64,000 nucleotides of DNA, from contig OZ037848.1 in assembly GCA_964035575.1 (NCBI GenBank), forward strand, positions 992,001-1,056,000, in the 5' to 3' direction. Within the stretch, counting starts at the first letter, position 1; every line of letters begins with the position of its first letter. Source of the DNA: Rhynchopus sp. YZ270_cl-10. Lineage: Eukaryota > Euglenozoa > Diplonemea > Diplonemida > Diplonemidae. Shown here one piece after another: positions 1-9,500 of the stretch. The position numbers and the translations under genes were made by a program. A model generated the notes under the pieces. The model did no database searches. It saw only the letters and a list, made by a program, of their open reading frames with translations, and had not been told where the DNA came from.

Positions 1-1085
1 TGTTTTGGCTGCGTTCTATCGCGCTGTTTTCGACGCGTTGTTTTGGCTGCGTTCTATCGCGCTGTTTCCGATGCGTTGTTTCGGACGCGTTCTATCGCGC
101 TGTTTCCGACGCGTTGTTTTGGACGCCTTCTATCGCGCTGTTTCCGACGCGTTGTTTTGGCTGCGTTCTATCGCGCTGTTTCCGATGCGTTGTTTCGGAC
201 GCGTTCTATCGCGCTGTTTCCGACGCGTTGTTTTGGACGCCTTCTATCGCGCTGTTTCCGACGCGTTGTTTTGGCTGCGTTCTATCGCGCTGTTTCCGAT
301 GCGTTGTTTCGGACTCGTTCTATCGCGCTGTTTCCGACGCGTTCTTTTGGACGCGTTCTCTCGCGCTGTGTTCGACGCGTTCTATCGCGCTGTTTCCGAC
401 GCGTTCTTTTGGACGCGTTCTCTCGCGCTGTGTTCGACGCGTTCTATCGCGCTGTTTCCGACGCGGTGTTTTGGCGGCGTTCTCTGGCGCTGTTTTGGAC
501 GCGTTCTAGCGCGCTGTTTCCGACGCGTTGTTTTGGCTGCGTTCTATCGCGCTGTTTTCGACGCGTTGTTTTGGACGCGTTCTATCGCGCTGTGTTCGAC
601 GCGTTCTATCGCGCTGTTTCCGACGCGTTGTTTTGGCGGCGTTCTCTGGCGCTGTTTTGGACGCGTTCTAGCGCGCTGTTTCCGACGCGTTCTATCGCGC
701 TGTTTCCGACGCGTTGTTTTGGCTGCGTTCTATCGCGCTGTTTTCGACGCGTTGTTTTGGACGCGTTCTATCGCGCTGTTTTCGACGCGTTGTTTTGGAC
801 GCGTTCTATCGCGCTGTTTTCGACGCGTTGTTTTGGACGCGTTCTATCGCGCTGTTTTCGACGCGTTGTTTTGGACGCGTTCTATCGCGCTGTTTTCGAC
901 GCGTTGTTTTGGCCGCGTTCTATCGCGCTGTTTCCGACGCGTTGTTTTGGACGCGTTCTATCGCGCTGTTTTCGACGCGTTGTTTTGGCCGCGTTCTATC
1001 GCGCTGTTTCCGACGCGTTGTTTTGGACGCGTTCTATCGCGCTGTTTCCGACGCGTTGTTTTGGACGCGTTCTATCGCGCTGTTT
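1..1085. repeat. 38-bp CpG-rich satellite array, block 1
   Basis: Tandem copies of a 38-bp unit (GTTTTGGACGCGTTCTATCG followed by CGCTGTTTTCGACGCGTT). The unit is built from two related subunits of about 21 and 17 bp that both carry ACGCGTT. Variants differ at a few positions (TTTTCG/TTTCCG, GGAC/GGCTG/GGCGG/GGCCG), and some copies contain only one subunit, so the array is a mosaic. The + strand has no stop codon in any frame, so long open frames run through it. They are not genes. The block continues off the left edge of the window. Confidence 0.95.
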
Positions 1086-1523
1086 GTAACCCTCCAGAGG
1101 TCTCAAGGGATTCCCTTGAGTGCTAAGAGGATTCCCTTGAGACCACCAAAAATTCCCGCGAGAGAATGTGCGTTTTGGTGACTGAAACCGGCCAAAAACT
1201 TTTTAAAACGGCCCACAACCTGGTTTCTGCGACTCGAAAAGCGTATCCGCATGCTTTTGGGCGTCCGTAGGCCACAAACGATGGTACCCATGTGGGCCGA
1301 AAAACCTACGTGTTTGTACACAAAACACCACAAAAGCGCTTGTTTGCAGGCAGCTCGGGTCGAAAACGACCTCTTCGGGTCACAAAGCTACATCCCTCCC
1401 TCCCTTGGCCCTCGGGCTGCCCTTTCGGGAGGTCAGGGCGCCCTCGGGCCTTCGGCCCTCGGGCTGCCCTGACCTCCCTCAAGGGCGCCCTCGGGCTCTG
1501 GCGGGAGGGAGGGAAATAGCTAT
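1086..1523. repeat. Higher-order repeat spacer, copy 1
   Basis: Non-satellite segment separating two satellite blocks. It recurs at 2657-3094, exactly 1571 bp away, with a single substitution that I could find (1116 C against 2687 T). It holds a near-perfect palindrome at 1102-1120 (CTCAAGGGA, 1-nt gap, TCCCTTGAG) and a strong GC-rich nested inverted repeat around 1430-1475 (GGTCAGGGC ... GCCCTGACC). No protein is supported. The short open frames on both strands are non-conserved by-products. The role is unknown. Confidence 0.9.
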
Positions 1524-2656
1524 TCCGACGCGTTGTTTTGGACGCGTTCTATCGCGCTGTTTTCGACGCGGTGTTTTGGACGCGTTCTATCGCGCTGTTT
1601 CCGACGCGTTCTTTTGGACGCGTTCTATCGCGCTGTTTCCGACGCGTTGTTTTGGCGGCGTTCTCTGGCGCTGTTTTGGACGCGTTCTAGCGCGCTGTTT
1701 CCGACGCGTTGTTTTGGCGGCGTTCTCTGGCGCTGTTTTGGACGCGTTCTAGCGCGCTGTTTCCGACGCGTTCTTTTGGACGCGTTCTATCGCGCTGTGT
1801 TCGACGCGTTCTATCGCGCTGTTTCCGATGCGTTCTTTCGGACGCGTTCTATCGCGCTGTTTCCGACGCGTTCTATCGCGCTGTTTCCGACGCGTTGTTT
1901 TGGCTGCGTTCTATCGCGCTGTTTTCGACGCGTTGTTTCGGACGCGTTCTATCGCGCTGTTTCCGATGCGTTGTTTCGGACGCGTTCTATCGCGCTGTTT
2001 CCGACGCGTTGTTTTGGCTGCGTTCTATCGCGCTGTTTTCGACGCGTTGTTTTGGCTGCGTTCTATCGCGCTGTTTCCGATGCGTTGTTTCGGACGCGTT
2101 CTATCGCGCTGTTTCCGACGCGTTGTTTTGGACGCCTTCTATCGCGCTGTTTCCGACGCGTTGTTTTGGCTGCGTTCTATCGCGCTGTTTCCGATGCGTT
2201 GTTTCGGACTCGTTCTATCGCGCTGTTTCCGACGCGTTCTTTTGGACGCGTTCTCTCGCGCTGTGTTCGACGCGTTCTATCGCGCTGTTTCCGACGCGTT
2301 GTTTTGGCGGCGTTCTCTGGCGCTGTTTCCGACGCGTTCTATCGCGCTGTTTCCGACGCGTTGTTTTGGCTGCGTTCTATCGCGCTGTTTTCGACGCGTT
2401 GTTTTGGACGCGTTCTATCGCGCTGTTTTCGACGCGTTGTTTTGGACGCGTTCTATCGCGCTGTTTTCGACGCGTTGTTTTGGACGCGTTCTATCGCGCT
2501 GTTTTCGACGCGTTGTTTTGGCCGCGTTCTATCGCGCTGTTTCCGACGCGTTGTTTTGGACGCGTTCTATCGCGCTGTTTCCGACGCGTTGTTTTGGCCG
2601 CGTTCTATCGCGCTGTTTCCGACGCGTTGTTTTGGACGCGTTCTATCGCGCTGTTT
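1524..2656. repeat. 38-bp satellite array, block 2
   Basis: Same 38-bp satellite as block 1. With the following spacer it makes one 1571-bp higher-order repeat unit. Its last ~300 bp are the most regular copies (GGACGCGTTCTATCGCGCTG with TTTTCGACGCGTTGTTTT), as in block 1. This suggests that homogenisation is strongest next to the spacer. Confidence 0.93.
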
Positions 2657-3094
2657 GTAACCCTCCAGAGGTCTCAAGGGATTCCTTTGAGTGCTAAGAG
2701 GATTCCCTTGAGACCACCAAAAATTCCCGCGAGAGAATGTGCGTTTTGGTGACTGAAACCGGCCAAAAACTTTTTAAAACGGCCCACAACCTGGTTTCTG
2801 CGACTCGAAAAGCGTATCCGCATGCTTTTGGGCGTCCGTAGGCCACAAACGATGGTACCCATGTGGGCCGAAAAACCTACGTGTTTGTACACAAAACACC
2901 ACAAAAGCGCTTGTTTGCAGGCAGCTCGGGTCGAAAACGACCTCTTCGGGTCACAAAGCTACATCCCTCCCTCCCTTGGCCCTCGGGCTGCCCTTTCGGG
3001 AGGTCAGGGCGCCCTCGGGCCTTCGGCCCTCGGGCTGCCCTGACCTCCCTCAAGGGCGCCCTCGGGCTCTGGCGGGAGGGAGGGAAATAGCTAT
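2657..3094. repeat. Higher-order repeat spacer, copy 2
   Basis: Second copy of the 1086-1523 spacer, near-identical over the whole length. The one difference noticed breaks a base pair in the CTCAAGGGA palindrome. Such high identity means recent duplication or ongoing homogenisation of the whole 1571-bp unit. Confidence 0.9.
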
Positions 3095-4183
3095 TCCGAC
3101 GCGTTGTTTTGGACGCGTTCTATCGCGCTGTTTTCGACGCGGTGTTTTGGACGCGTTCTATCGCGCTGTTTCCGACGCGTTGTTTTGGACGCGTTCTATC
3201 GCGCTGTTTTCGACGCGGTGTTTTGGACGCGTTCTATCGCGCTGTTTCCGACGCGTTCTTTTGGACGCGTTCTATCGCGCTGTTTCCGACGCGTTCTATC
3301 GCGCTGTTTTCGACGCGTTGTTTTGGCTGCGTTCTATCGCGCTGTTTCCGACGCGTTGTTTTGGCGGCGTTCTATCGTGCTGTTTCCGACGCGTTGTTTT
3401 GGCTGCGTTCTATCGCGCTGTTTTCGACGCGTTGTTTTGGCTGCGTTCTATCGCGCTGTTTCCGATGCGTTGTTTCGGACGCGTTCTATCGCGCTGTTTC
3501 CGACGCGTTGTTTTGGACGCCTTCTATCGCGCTGTTTCCGACGCGTTGTTTTGGCTGCGTTCTATCGCGCTGTTTCCGATGCGTTCTTTTGGACGCGTTC
3601 TCTCGCGCTGTGTTCGACGCGTTCTATCGCGCTGTTTCCGACGCGTTCTTTTGGACGCGTTCTATCGCGCTGTGTTCGACGCGTTCTATCGCGCTGTTTT
3701 CGACGCGGTGTTTTGGACGCGTTCTATCGCTGTTTCCGACGCGTTCTTTTGGACGCGTTCTATCGCGCTGTGTTCGACGCGTTCTATCGCGCTGTTTCCG
3801 ACGCGTTGTTTTGGCGGCGTTCTCTGGCGCTGTTTTGGACGCGTTCTAGCGCGCTGTTTCCGATGCGTTCTTTCGGACGCGTTCTATCGCGCTGTTTCCG
3901 ACGCGTTCTATCGCGCTGTTTCCGACGCGTTGTTTTGGCTGCGTTCTATCGCGCTGTTTTCGACGCGTTGTTTCGGACGCGTTCTATCGCGCTGTTTTCG
4001 ACGCGTTGTTTTGGACGCGTTCTATCGCGCTGTTTTCGACGCGTTGTTTTGGACGCGTTCTATCGCGCTGTTTTCGACGCGTTGTTTTGGCCGCGTTCTA
4101 TCGCGCTGTTTTCGACGCGTTGTTTTGGACGCGTTCTATCGCGCTGTTTTCGACGCGTTGTTTTGGCCGCGTTCTATCGCGCT
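3095..4183. repeat. 38-bp satellite array, block 3 (left of the Polinton)
   Basis: Third satellite block. It is interrupted in mid-unit at 4183 by the Polinton and resumes at 20386. If the element and one CGCGCT copy are removed, the flanks join into an ordinary satellite unit (GGCCGCGTTCTATCGCGCT followed by GTTTTCGACGCG). The insertion was therefore precise and no satellite sequence was lost. Confidence 0.93.
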
Positions 4184-4250
4184 AGTAATAGGAGAAATCG
4201 AGAGATGGGCGCAGGAATTAAAACCCGGTAAAATTCTACTGCGCCAATAT
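4184..4250 (+). repeat. Left terminal inverted repeat of the Polinton
   Basis: The first 47 bp are identical to the reverse complement of the right end. The next 20 bp match with three substitutions, and then similarity stops. The terminus reads AGTAATAGG. Confidence 0.96.
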
Positions 4251-4289
4251 ATTTTCTGAAACCCTTATTTTTTACTATCCGTTACCCTA

Positions 4290-4388
4290 CCCTGGCACCG
4301 CCCTGGCACCGCCCTGGCACCGCCCTGGCACCACCCTGGCACCGCCCTGGCACCGCCCTGGCACCGCCCTGGCACCACCCTGGCACCT
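4290..4388. repeat. 11-bp minisatellite (CCCTGGCACCG)n near the left end
   Basis: Nine tandem 11-bp units with one recurring A/G variant (CACCG/CACCA). It lies between the left TIR and the fibre gene. A 76-aa minus-strand frame (4265-4495) runs through it but is low-complexity and not accepted as a gene. The array may be a replication-slippage product and could serve as a copy-specific length marker. Confidence 0.9.
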
Positions 4389-4418
4389 GAATCGTGTTTA
4401 GCCCGCCGGTGTCTTCTG

Positions 4419-4477
4419 GAAAGTACTGCAAAAAGTACTGCAAAAAGTTTGACTTCAGTACCTTCTTCAGTACTTTC
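4419..4477 (-). terminator. Candidate hairpin downstream of the fibre gene
   Basis: A 10-bp inverted repeat (GAAAGTACTG at 4419-4428, CAGTACTTTC at 4468-4477) lies 29-87 bp beyond the fibre stop codon on the minus strand. Extra AGTACTG copies in the loop would allow alternative shorter stems. It differs in sequence from the 23-bp hairpin found at the two convergent junctions, so a role in 3' end formation is only suggested by position. Confidence 0.35.
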
Positions 4478-4505
4478 TGCCCTACTTTTTGCCATACTTT
4501 CTAAC

Positions 4506-5990
4506 TTAGGTCATCTTCCTCCAGGAACTCCAGGAAGCAAATGGTCCAGCCTGAAGTACCCGAATCCACTTGTCTTGGGTTTGCACAGAGATGACTTCCT
4601 GAATGCGTGATATGTCGTTAGTGATAATTGGATTTGGTAGCGTCTTATTATTGAGCAAGAAGAGAGTTGTTCCACCAAAGTCTGATGGAGCATTGGAGTT
4701 ATTGCTACTGTTATACACATAGATCTCTTGGTCGTCTAAGTTTGAGTTAAAGTCAAATGATGTTGGATGATTTATTATTGTACATGGGTTGAGGTCTATC
4801 CCATCTATGTCGATTCTCTTCCAACCACTCCATGCACTACCTTTGCGTAATCGTGAGTATCGTCTTTCACTGAATACAGCAATGAGTTCCTGAATAACAT
4901 AAGTATCGAAAAGCTTAACGTCCAGTATGATCTCATAGCTACTAATATCTTCAGTAGGACCATTTTGTAAGTTACCTAGTTTGTACATCAGGTATACCCC
5001 ACTTGCTGTCTTTGTGTCAAGATCAATTACGGTGTTGGTAGGTAACCCTCTGTCATCCTGGTATGGTTGATATATTTTGTTTTCGATGAGTAACCTTGAT
5101 GCATTGTCTTTGTTATCCATAGTAGATTCCAAGGTTGTTGTTAGGGCATTGTCTTTACTGTCCATAGTATTCTCAAGTGTTGTTCGTAGTGTATTGTCTT
5201 TGTTGTCCATCGTATTCTCAAGTGTCGTTCGTAGTGTATTGTCTTTACTGTCCATAGTAGATTCAAGTGTTGTTCGTAGTGTATTGTCTTTACTGTCCAT
5301 CGTATTCTCAAGTGTTGTTCTTAGGCCAGTGTCTTTGGTATCCATAGTAGATTCTAGTGTTGTCGTTAATGCATTATCTTTGTTATCCATAATGCTCTCA
5401 AGTGTTTCCTGACTCAAGTCTTCACTCGATGTCCATGCTGTCCACGGTACTCCCACACCTTTACGGATTCTAACATACTTCTTAAGGGAGAACACAGCAA
5501 GAAGCTTTTGGGTGACATAGTTTTCGAATACCTTTGTTGTGACAATGAGTTCATAGCTGTTCAAGTTTGTGGGTGCGTTTTGTAAGTTCGCCCAGTTGTA
5601 CAAGTAGTGAACACCTTGGGTTGTGTATGGTGCCACATTCAAGTCGTCATTTGTATCATCATCTTTATGGTTGTAGTATGGTGTGGGTATCAACTCTCTT
5701 GTGATTGTGTCTTTGGTATCCATAAGAGTTTCGAGATCACTTCTTGCTACATCAATTCTCCCTTGTACATCACTCATGTAGGCTTGAACTTTCCATTCAA
5801 GTTTTCCCCCACTATCTTTTGACACAAGCAACTGATCATCACCCGAAGCTTCAGGTACCCTATGCGTGACAATCTCATCAATATGTTTCGTAACAATCTC
5901 CCCATCCTCCTTTATAGCAATATGACCATCAGGAGCATTCTCTGGTAGGATTGATGTTGATTTATCGGATTGAAGATAACCAAATACCAT
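4506..5990 (-). CDS. Fibre-like protein with three knob-like repeats and a 15-aa repeat shaft
   Basis: 494 aa from the first ATG (MVFGYLQS). The frame is open to 6035, but only through a GTG that directly follows the upstream gene's stop. Three regions share one pattern (N-[AG]-P ... Y-E-[LI]-I ... Y-V ... L-I/L-A-V-F-S ... R-x-R-K-G ... W-[TS]-x-W), near residues 120-190, 325-395 and 425-494. That pattern recalls the pyocin-knob/tail-fibre C-terminal domains of phages. Between the first two, about residues 195-305, lie seven 15-aa units of the type TLESTMDSKDNTLRT, probably a helical or trimeric shaft. It lies in the left arm next to the zinc-finger gene. A receptor-binding virion spike is inferred from architecture alone. 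Confidence 0.7.
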   Translation of the reverse strand: MVFGYLQSDKSTSILPENAPDGHIAIKEDGEIVTKHIDEIVTHRVPEASGDDQLLVSKDSGGKLEWKVQAYMSDVQGRIDVARSDLETLMDTKDTITRELIPTPYYNHKDDDTNDDLNVAPYTTQGVHYLYNWANLQNAPTNLNSYELIVTTKVFENYVTQKLLAVFSLKKYVRIRKGVGVPWTAWTSSEDLSQETLESIMDNKDNALTTTLESTMDTKDTGLRTTLENTMDSKDNTLRTTLESTMDSKDNTLRTTLENTMDNKDNTLRTTLENTMDSKDNALTTTLESTMDNKDNASRLLIENKIYQPYQDDRGLPTNTVIDLDTKTASGVYLMYKLGNLQNGPTEDISSYEIILDVKLFDTYVIQELIAVFSERRYSRLRKGSAWSGWKRIDIDGIDLNPCTIINHPTSFDFNSNLDDQEIYVYNSSNNSNAPSDFGGTTLFLLNNKTLPNPIITNDISRIQEVISVQTQDKWIRVLQAGPFASWSSWRKMT

Positions 5991-6035
5991 TATTTTACTA
6001 TAATACACATCACAATGAATGATGTGTCGTGTCAC

Positions 6036-6464
6036 TTAGGGCATACGTTGAATAGTGATTGTCACTGAGATCTTCAATTCAGGAATCTTCTTGTTATCTC
6101 GTTCTATCTGTTCCTCAAGTATCTCAATCTCATCCTCATCATCCTCATCATCCTCAACCTCCTCAACCTCCTCAACCTCCTCCTCCTCCTCATCCTCAAC
6201 CTCCTCAACCTTCAGATCTGCTAAGTCATCATTACATGGTGTAGAAGCTTCAGTAATCTTCTCTAAGTTCTTGATATGTTTCTTCGATAAACAGTGTTGA
6301 TTATACCCAAGCTTCTTCACACTCTTTTCACACGCAGCACAGAAAGCCATCTCATGTTTCTGTCTCTGGTAAGACGCCTTTGCTGACGCAATCATCTTCT
6401 CCTTGTTGTTGAGGTAGTAATTCTTGTAGTACTGTGAATTATGTGGTGCCATTTTTATAGACAT
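6036..6464 (-). CDS. C2H2 zinc-finger protein with acidic C-terminal half
   Basis: Up to 142 aa. A second in-frame ATG at 6452 (MAPHNSQYY) is preceded by TATAAAA and fits the element's usual start context better, giving 138 aa. One C2H2 finger is visible: C-x2-C-x11-H-x5-H within AFCAACEKSVKKLGYNQHC and following residues. A run of about 45 Glu/Asp/Val residues follows, then a short mixed tail. The Tyr/Asn-rich start (YYKNYYLNNKEK) resembles short basic motifs seen in many virus-encoded zinc-finger proteins. It is divergent from polB with a 45-bp gap and ends 45 bp before the fibre ATG. Function is unknown. DNA or RNA binding is a guess from the finger. Confidence 0.75.
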   Translation of the reverse strand: MSIKMAPHNSQYYKNYYLNNKEKMIASAKASYQRQKHEMAFCAACEKSVKKLGYNQHCLSKKHIKNLEKITEASTPCNDDLADLKVEEVEDEEEEEVEEVEEVEDDEDDEDEIEILEEQIERDNKKIPELKISVTITIQRMP

Positions 6465-6509
6465 TGTGTTTTTTATTTATATTCTTAAAAAAAAAGAAAG
6501 TAAAAGAAA
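6465..6509. promoter_or_regulatory. Divergent promoter gap, zinc-finger gene / polB
   Basis: A 45-bp AT-rich gap between two divergent start codons. On the polB side it carries TTTTTTATTTATATTC and then an A-rich leader (nine A, GAAAGTAAAAGAAA) directly before the ATG. Any promoter for the two genes must lie here or inside the coding sequences. Confidence 0.4.
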
Positions 6510-9500
6510 ATGATAACATCAGATAAGAAACTCAAGGAGATAACTCAAGAGTACACCACCGCAATCAAAGCCTATGAGAAGCAGATCAACCTCCTCGGTA
6601 AGGCAATGACGTCTGGGGTATTGAGTGTTGGTACGATCCAAGCCATACAACAGGATGTCCTTCTAATTCAAGACAAGATCGTAAATCTCAAGTTGGAACA
6701 GAAGAAGGCTCTGGTACCATTTCATGAGGAGAAGAAGAAGGATAAGGTTGCCAAGAAGAAGATCACAGACAAGGAGCTTCTACCATTCGTACAAGAAGAT
6801 ATCGAGGATCTGAAGACAGCTGTTGTAAAGGCTAAGAAAGATCTCAAAGGTACCTTCTTCAAGCAGAACAAGTCAAGATTCGTCAGAGACTTCAAACCTG
6901 AACAACAAGGGCAGCTGAATGATATCGAGAAGCAACACAAGGAAGCCAAACGTAAGATTCTTGATGATGCAAAAGAGACACACAAGGAAGATATCATTCG
7001 GGGGAGGCTTGGAATAAAGAAGGAAGAAGAAGAACAGTCAACTATCACTGAAGACCCCAACCATCTGGAGGAACTTATCGCAAAAACCGCAGTAAAAGTC
7101 AGCCATGGAGACAAAGGTACAGATGCCAAGATGATAATAGAGCTCCCTGAACCGCTAGATGAGTACTTCTCTTCAACAATACGTGCACAATATGACACCA
7201 TCACCGCATTCATTCAGGGAGACTTAGAAGGCAATCGCACCAAGAAGGTTAAGTTTATCTTGATGGCCATCTTCAGCAAACCAGACAATGAAACACCCAA
7301 ACAAATCAGCAAGGAAGTATTCCTCAACAGTGTACTTGCAACAGACGTACTTGACTTAGATGCAGTTATGAAGCAAGGGAATGAGCTCTTCAACCGCGAT
7401 GAAGGGGAGTCAGGTTTATTCTTTGTTGGCTTCAAGTATGTCACGATATTAACCTACAACACAAAGATGCAGATTGGTGGTGAATATATTGATGTTGTGG
7501 AGAGGTTCAGTGCCAACTCCAATCTCAAGAAGAATATTGTGAATGTAAAGAATGATGAATACCCAGAAGTCAACAACGCATGCTTCCGTTTTGCTGTGAT
7601 GGCACATGAGCATAACTTCCCGAAAGACGCATCACGAGTGAGCAAGTACTACAAGAAGAAGACTGGATGGATCGACTCAGATTATGATTTTTCTATGTTT
7701 ACTGACTACACGGTCCCTACAACGGATCAACAAGTCAAACACTTCCTGAAGGAAAACAAGAACACATCAATTAGCATATATGGTATTGAAGCCACAGGCA
7801 AGTTCCATGTGTTGAGGCACGAGAAGTCCCCAAAGGAAGACCACATCAACCTCCTCTTCCATGACAACCACTACATGCTGATTAAGAACCTGAGCAAGAT
7901 GATGGGTGATAATAACAAATATGTGTGCCCCAAGTGTTTGTCAGTCAAGAAGGATACCAAGAAGGAGATTGATGCCCACCTTGAGTCATGCAACGAGAAA
8001 CCAACACAGAGAACACAGATGGCAAGGGCCGCTATTATTGAGTTCTCCGAGAACAAGATGAAGAACAAAGAGATGAAGCCATTCATTATTACAGCAGATT
8101 TCGAGAGCTTCCTAGACACAAGAGACCAGGATACATCATACAGCAAGACAAAGAATCAGACAGGCAAAGATGAGACAATCATTCTCCAAACCCATCGTGC
8201 AGCCTCTTTCTCCCTAAAGCTTGTACCCGACACTTCACTCAACTTTACAGGTAAAACACTTTACACATACACACCTTCAGATCAAGATGATGCAGTTGAG
8301 TACGAGATTGACTTACTTGGTCAATTCAACAATGCCTGCCAGGAGATAGCCGAGGACGTTGCAGCATTCATGAACACAAGCCAGAAGGAGTATGGTAGCA
8401 TTGATAGTGCATGCACCGCATTTACAGCTGAAGATAAGGAGAGACATGAAGAAGCCAAGAAGTGTGCATTCTGCAACAAGACCTTTAACTTCCAAAACAT
8501 CAAAGTCAGAGACCATTGCCATTTGACTGGGAAGTACAGAAGGGCCTTGTGCTCTTGGTGCAACCTCAACAACAAGACAGAGTACAACATCCCCATCTAC
8601 TTCCACAACGCCAGAGGATACGACAACAACTATATCTTCAAGATGCTGAAGCAGTATGACTCAAATGGCGTCAATGTTCTGAACACCAACAGCCAAACAA
8701 CAATGCTGATCAAGATGGACAAGTACACGAAGGTCAAGGTAAATCATGGGAAGGAGATTAAGAATAGGAAGATTTCGTTCCAGGTGAAGGATAGTCTACA
8801 AGTCATGTCGTCTTCGTTGGACACGCTGTTGAAGAACTTACCCCATGATCAGAAGGTACATCAGCTAGACTACATCAAGACCACACACAGGGATATTGAC
8901 GTGAATGATAAAGGCATGCTTGACCTCTTGTTGGGTAAAGGAGTGTTTCCGTATTCGTACTTCGACAGTCCCAAGAAGCTAAGTGGATCACTACCATCGA
9001 AAGACCTATGGTATGACTGTCTAAGGCAGGATGACATCAAACAAGAAGACTACGATAAAGCCTGCAGAGTGTGGAACACCCTAAAGTGCAAGACCTTCAA
9101 AGACTACCACGACTTCTACCTCAACATGGATGTGCTTGGTCTTGCAGACGTCCTACAGGCACAAAGGAAGAACCTCCACACAACACATAAGCTGGACATT
9201 TGCCACTACTGCAGTCTCCCAAGCTTCAGCTATGATGCATGGCTACTGAAGCAACAAGAAGATGATGTGAAGATGAAGACCCTGAAGGACCCAGAACTAT
9301 ACGAGTTGTTTGAGGATCAAAAGCGTGGAGGGTTTACATGCACTGTGAAGAGACACTGCAAGGCCAACAACAAGCACACAAGAAGCGCAGCGACAGCTGA
9401 AGTAGGAGACACGCACCTGTTGTACATCGATGCAAACAACTTATACGGGTGGGCTATGTGCAAGAAGCTTCCCTACGATGATTTCAAGCTGATGGAATGC

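Noticed and set aside
1-4183. Possible CRISPR-like array
   Set aside because: Units are directly tandem with no unique spacers, and the context is eukaryotic.
5-4259. Long + strand open frames (up to 427 aa) through the satellite, repeating AFYRAV.DALFW.RSIALF-type peptides
   Set aside because: The 38-bp unit has no + strand stop in any frame and its length is not a multiple of 3, so every frame is open and cycles. All three frames give the same peptides. This is a property of the repeat, not coding.
4265-4495. 76-aa minus-strand frame at the left end of the Polinton
   Set aside because: Mostly a translation of the 11-bp minisatellite. No start context or family.
5991-6035. Extension of the fibre protein N-terminus to 6035
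   Set aside because: Needs a GTG start. The ATG at 5990 is the first and has an AT-rich leader like other element genes.
6055-6300. Ser-rich + strand frame opposite the zinc-finger gene
   Set aside because: Antisense shadow of the acidic GAG/GAT-rich tract.
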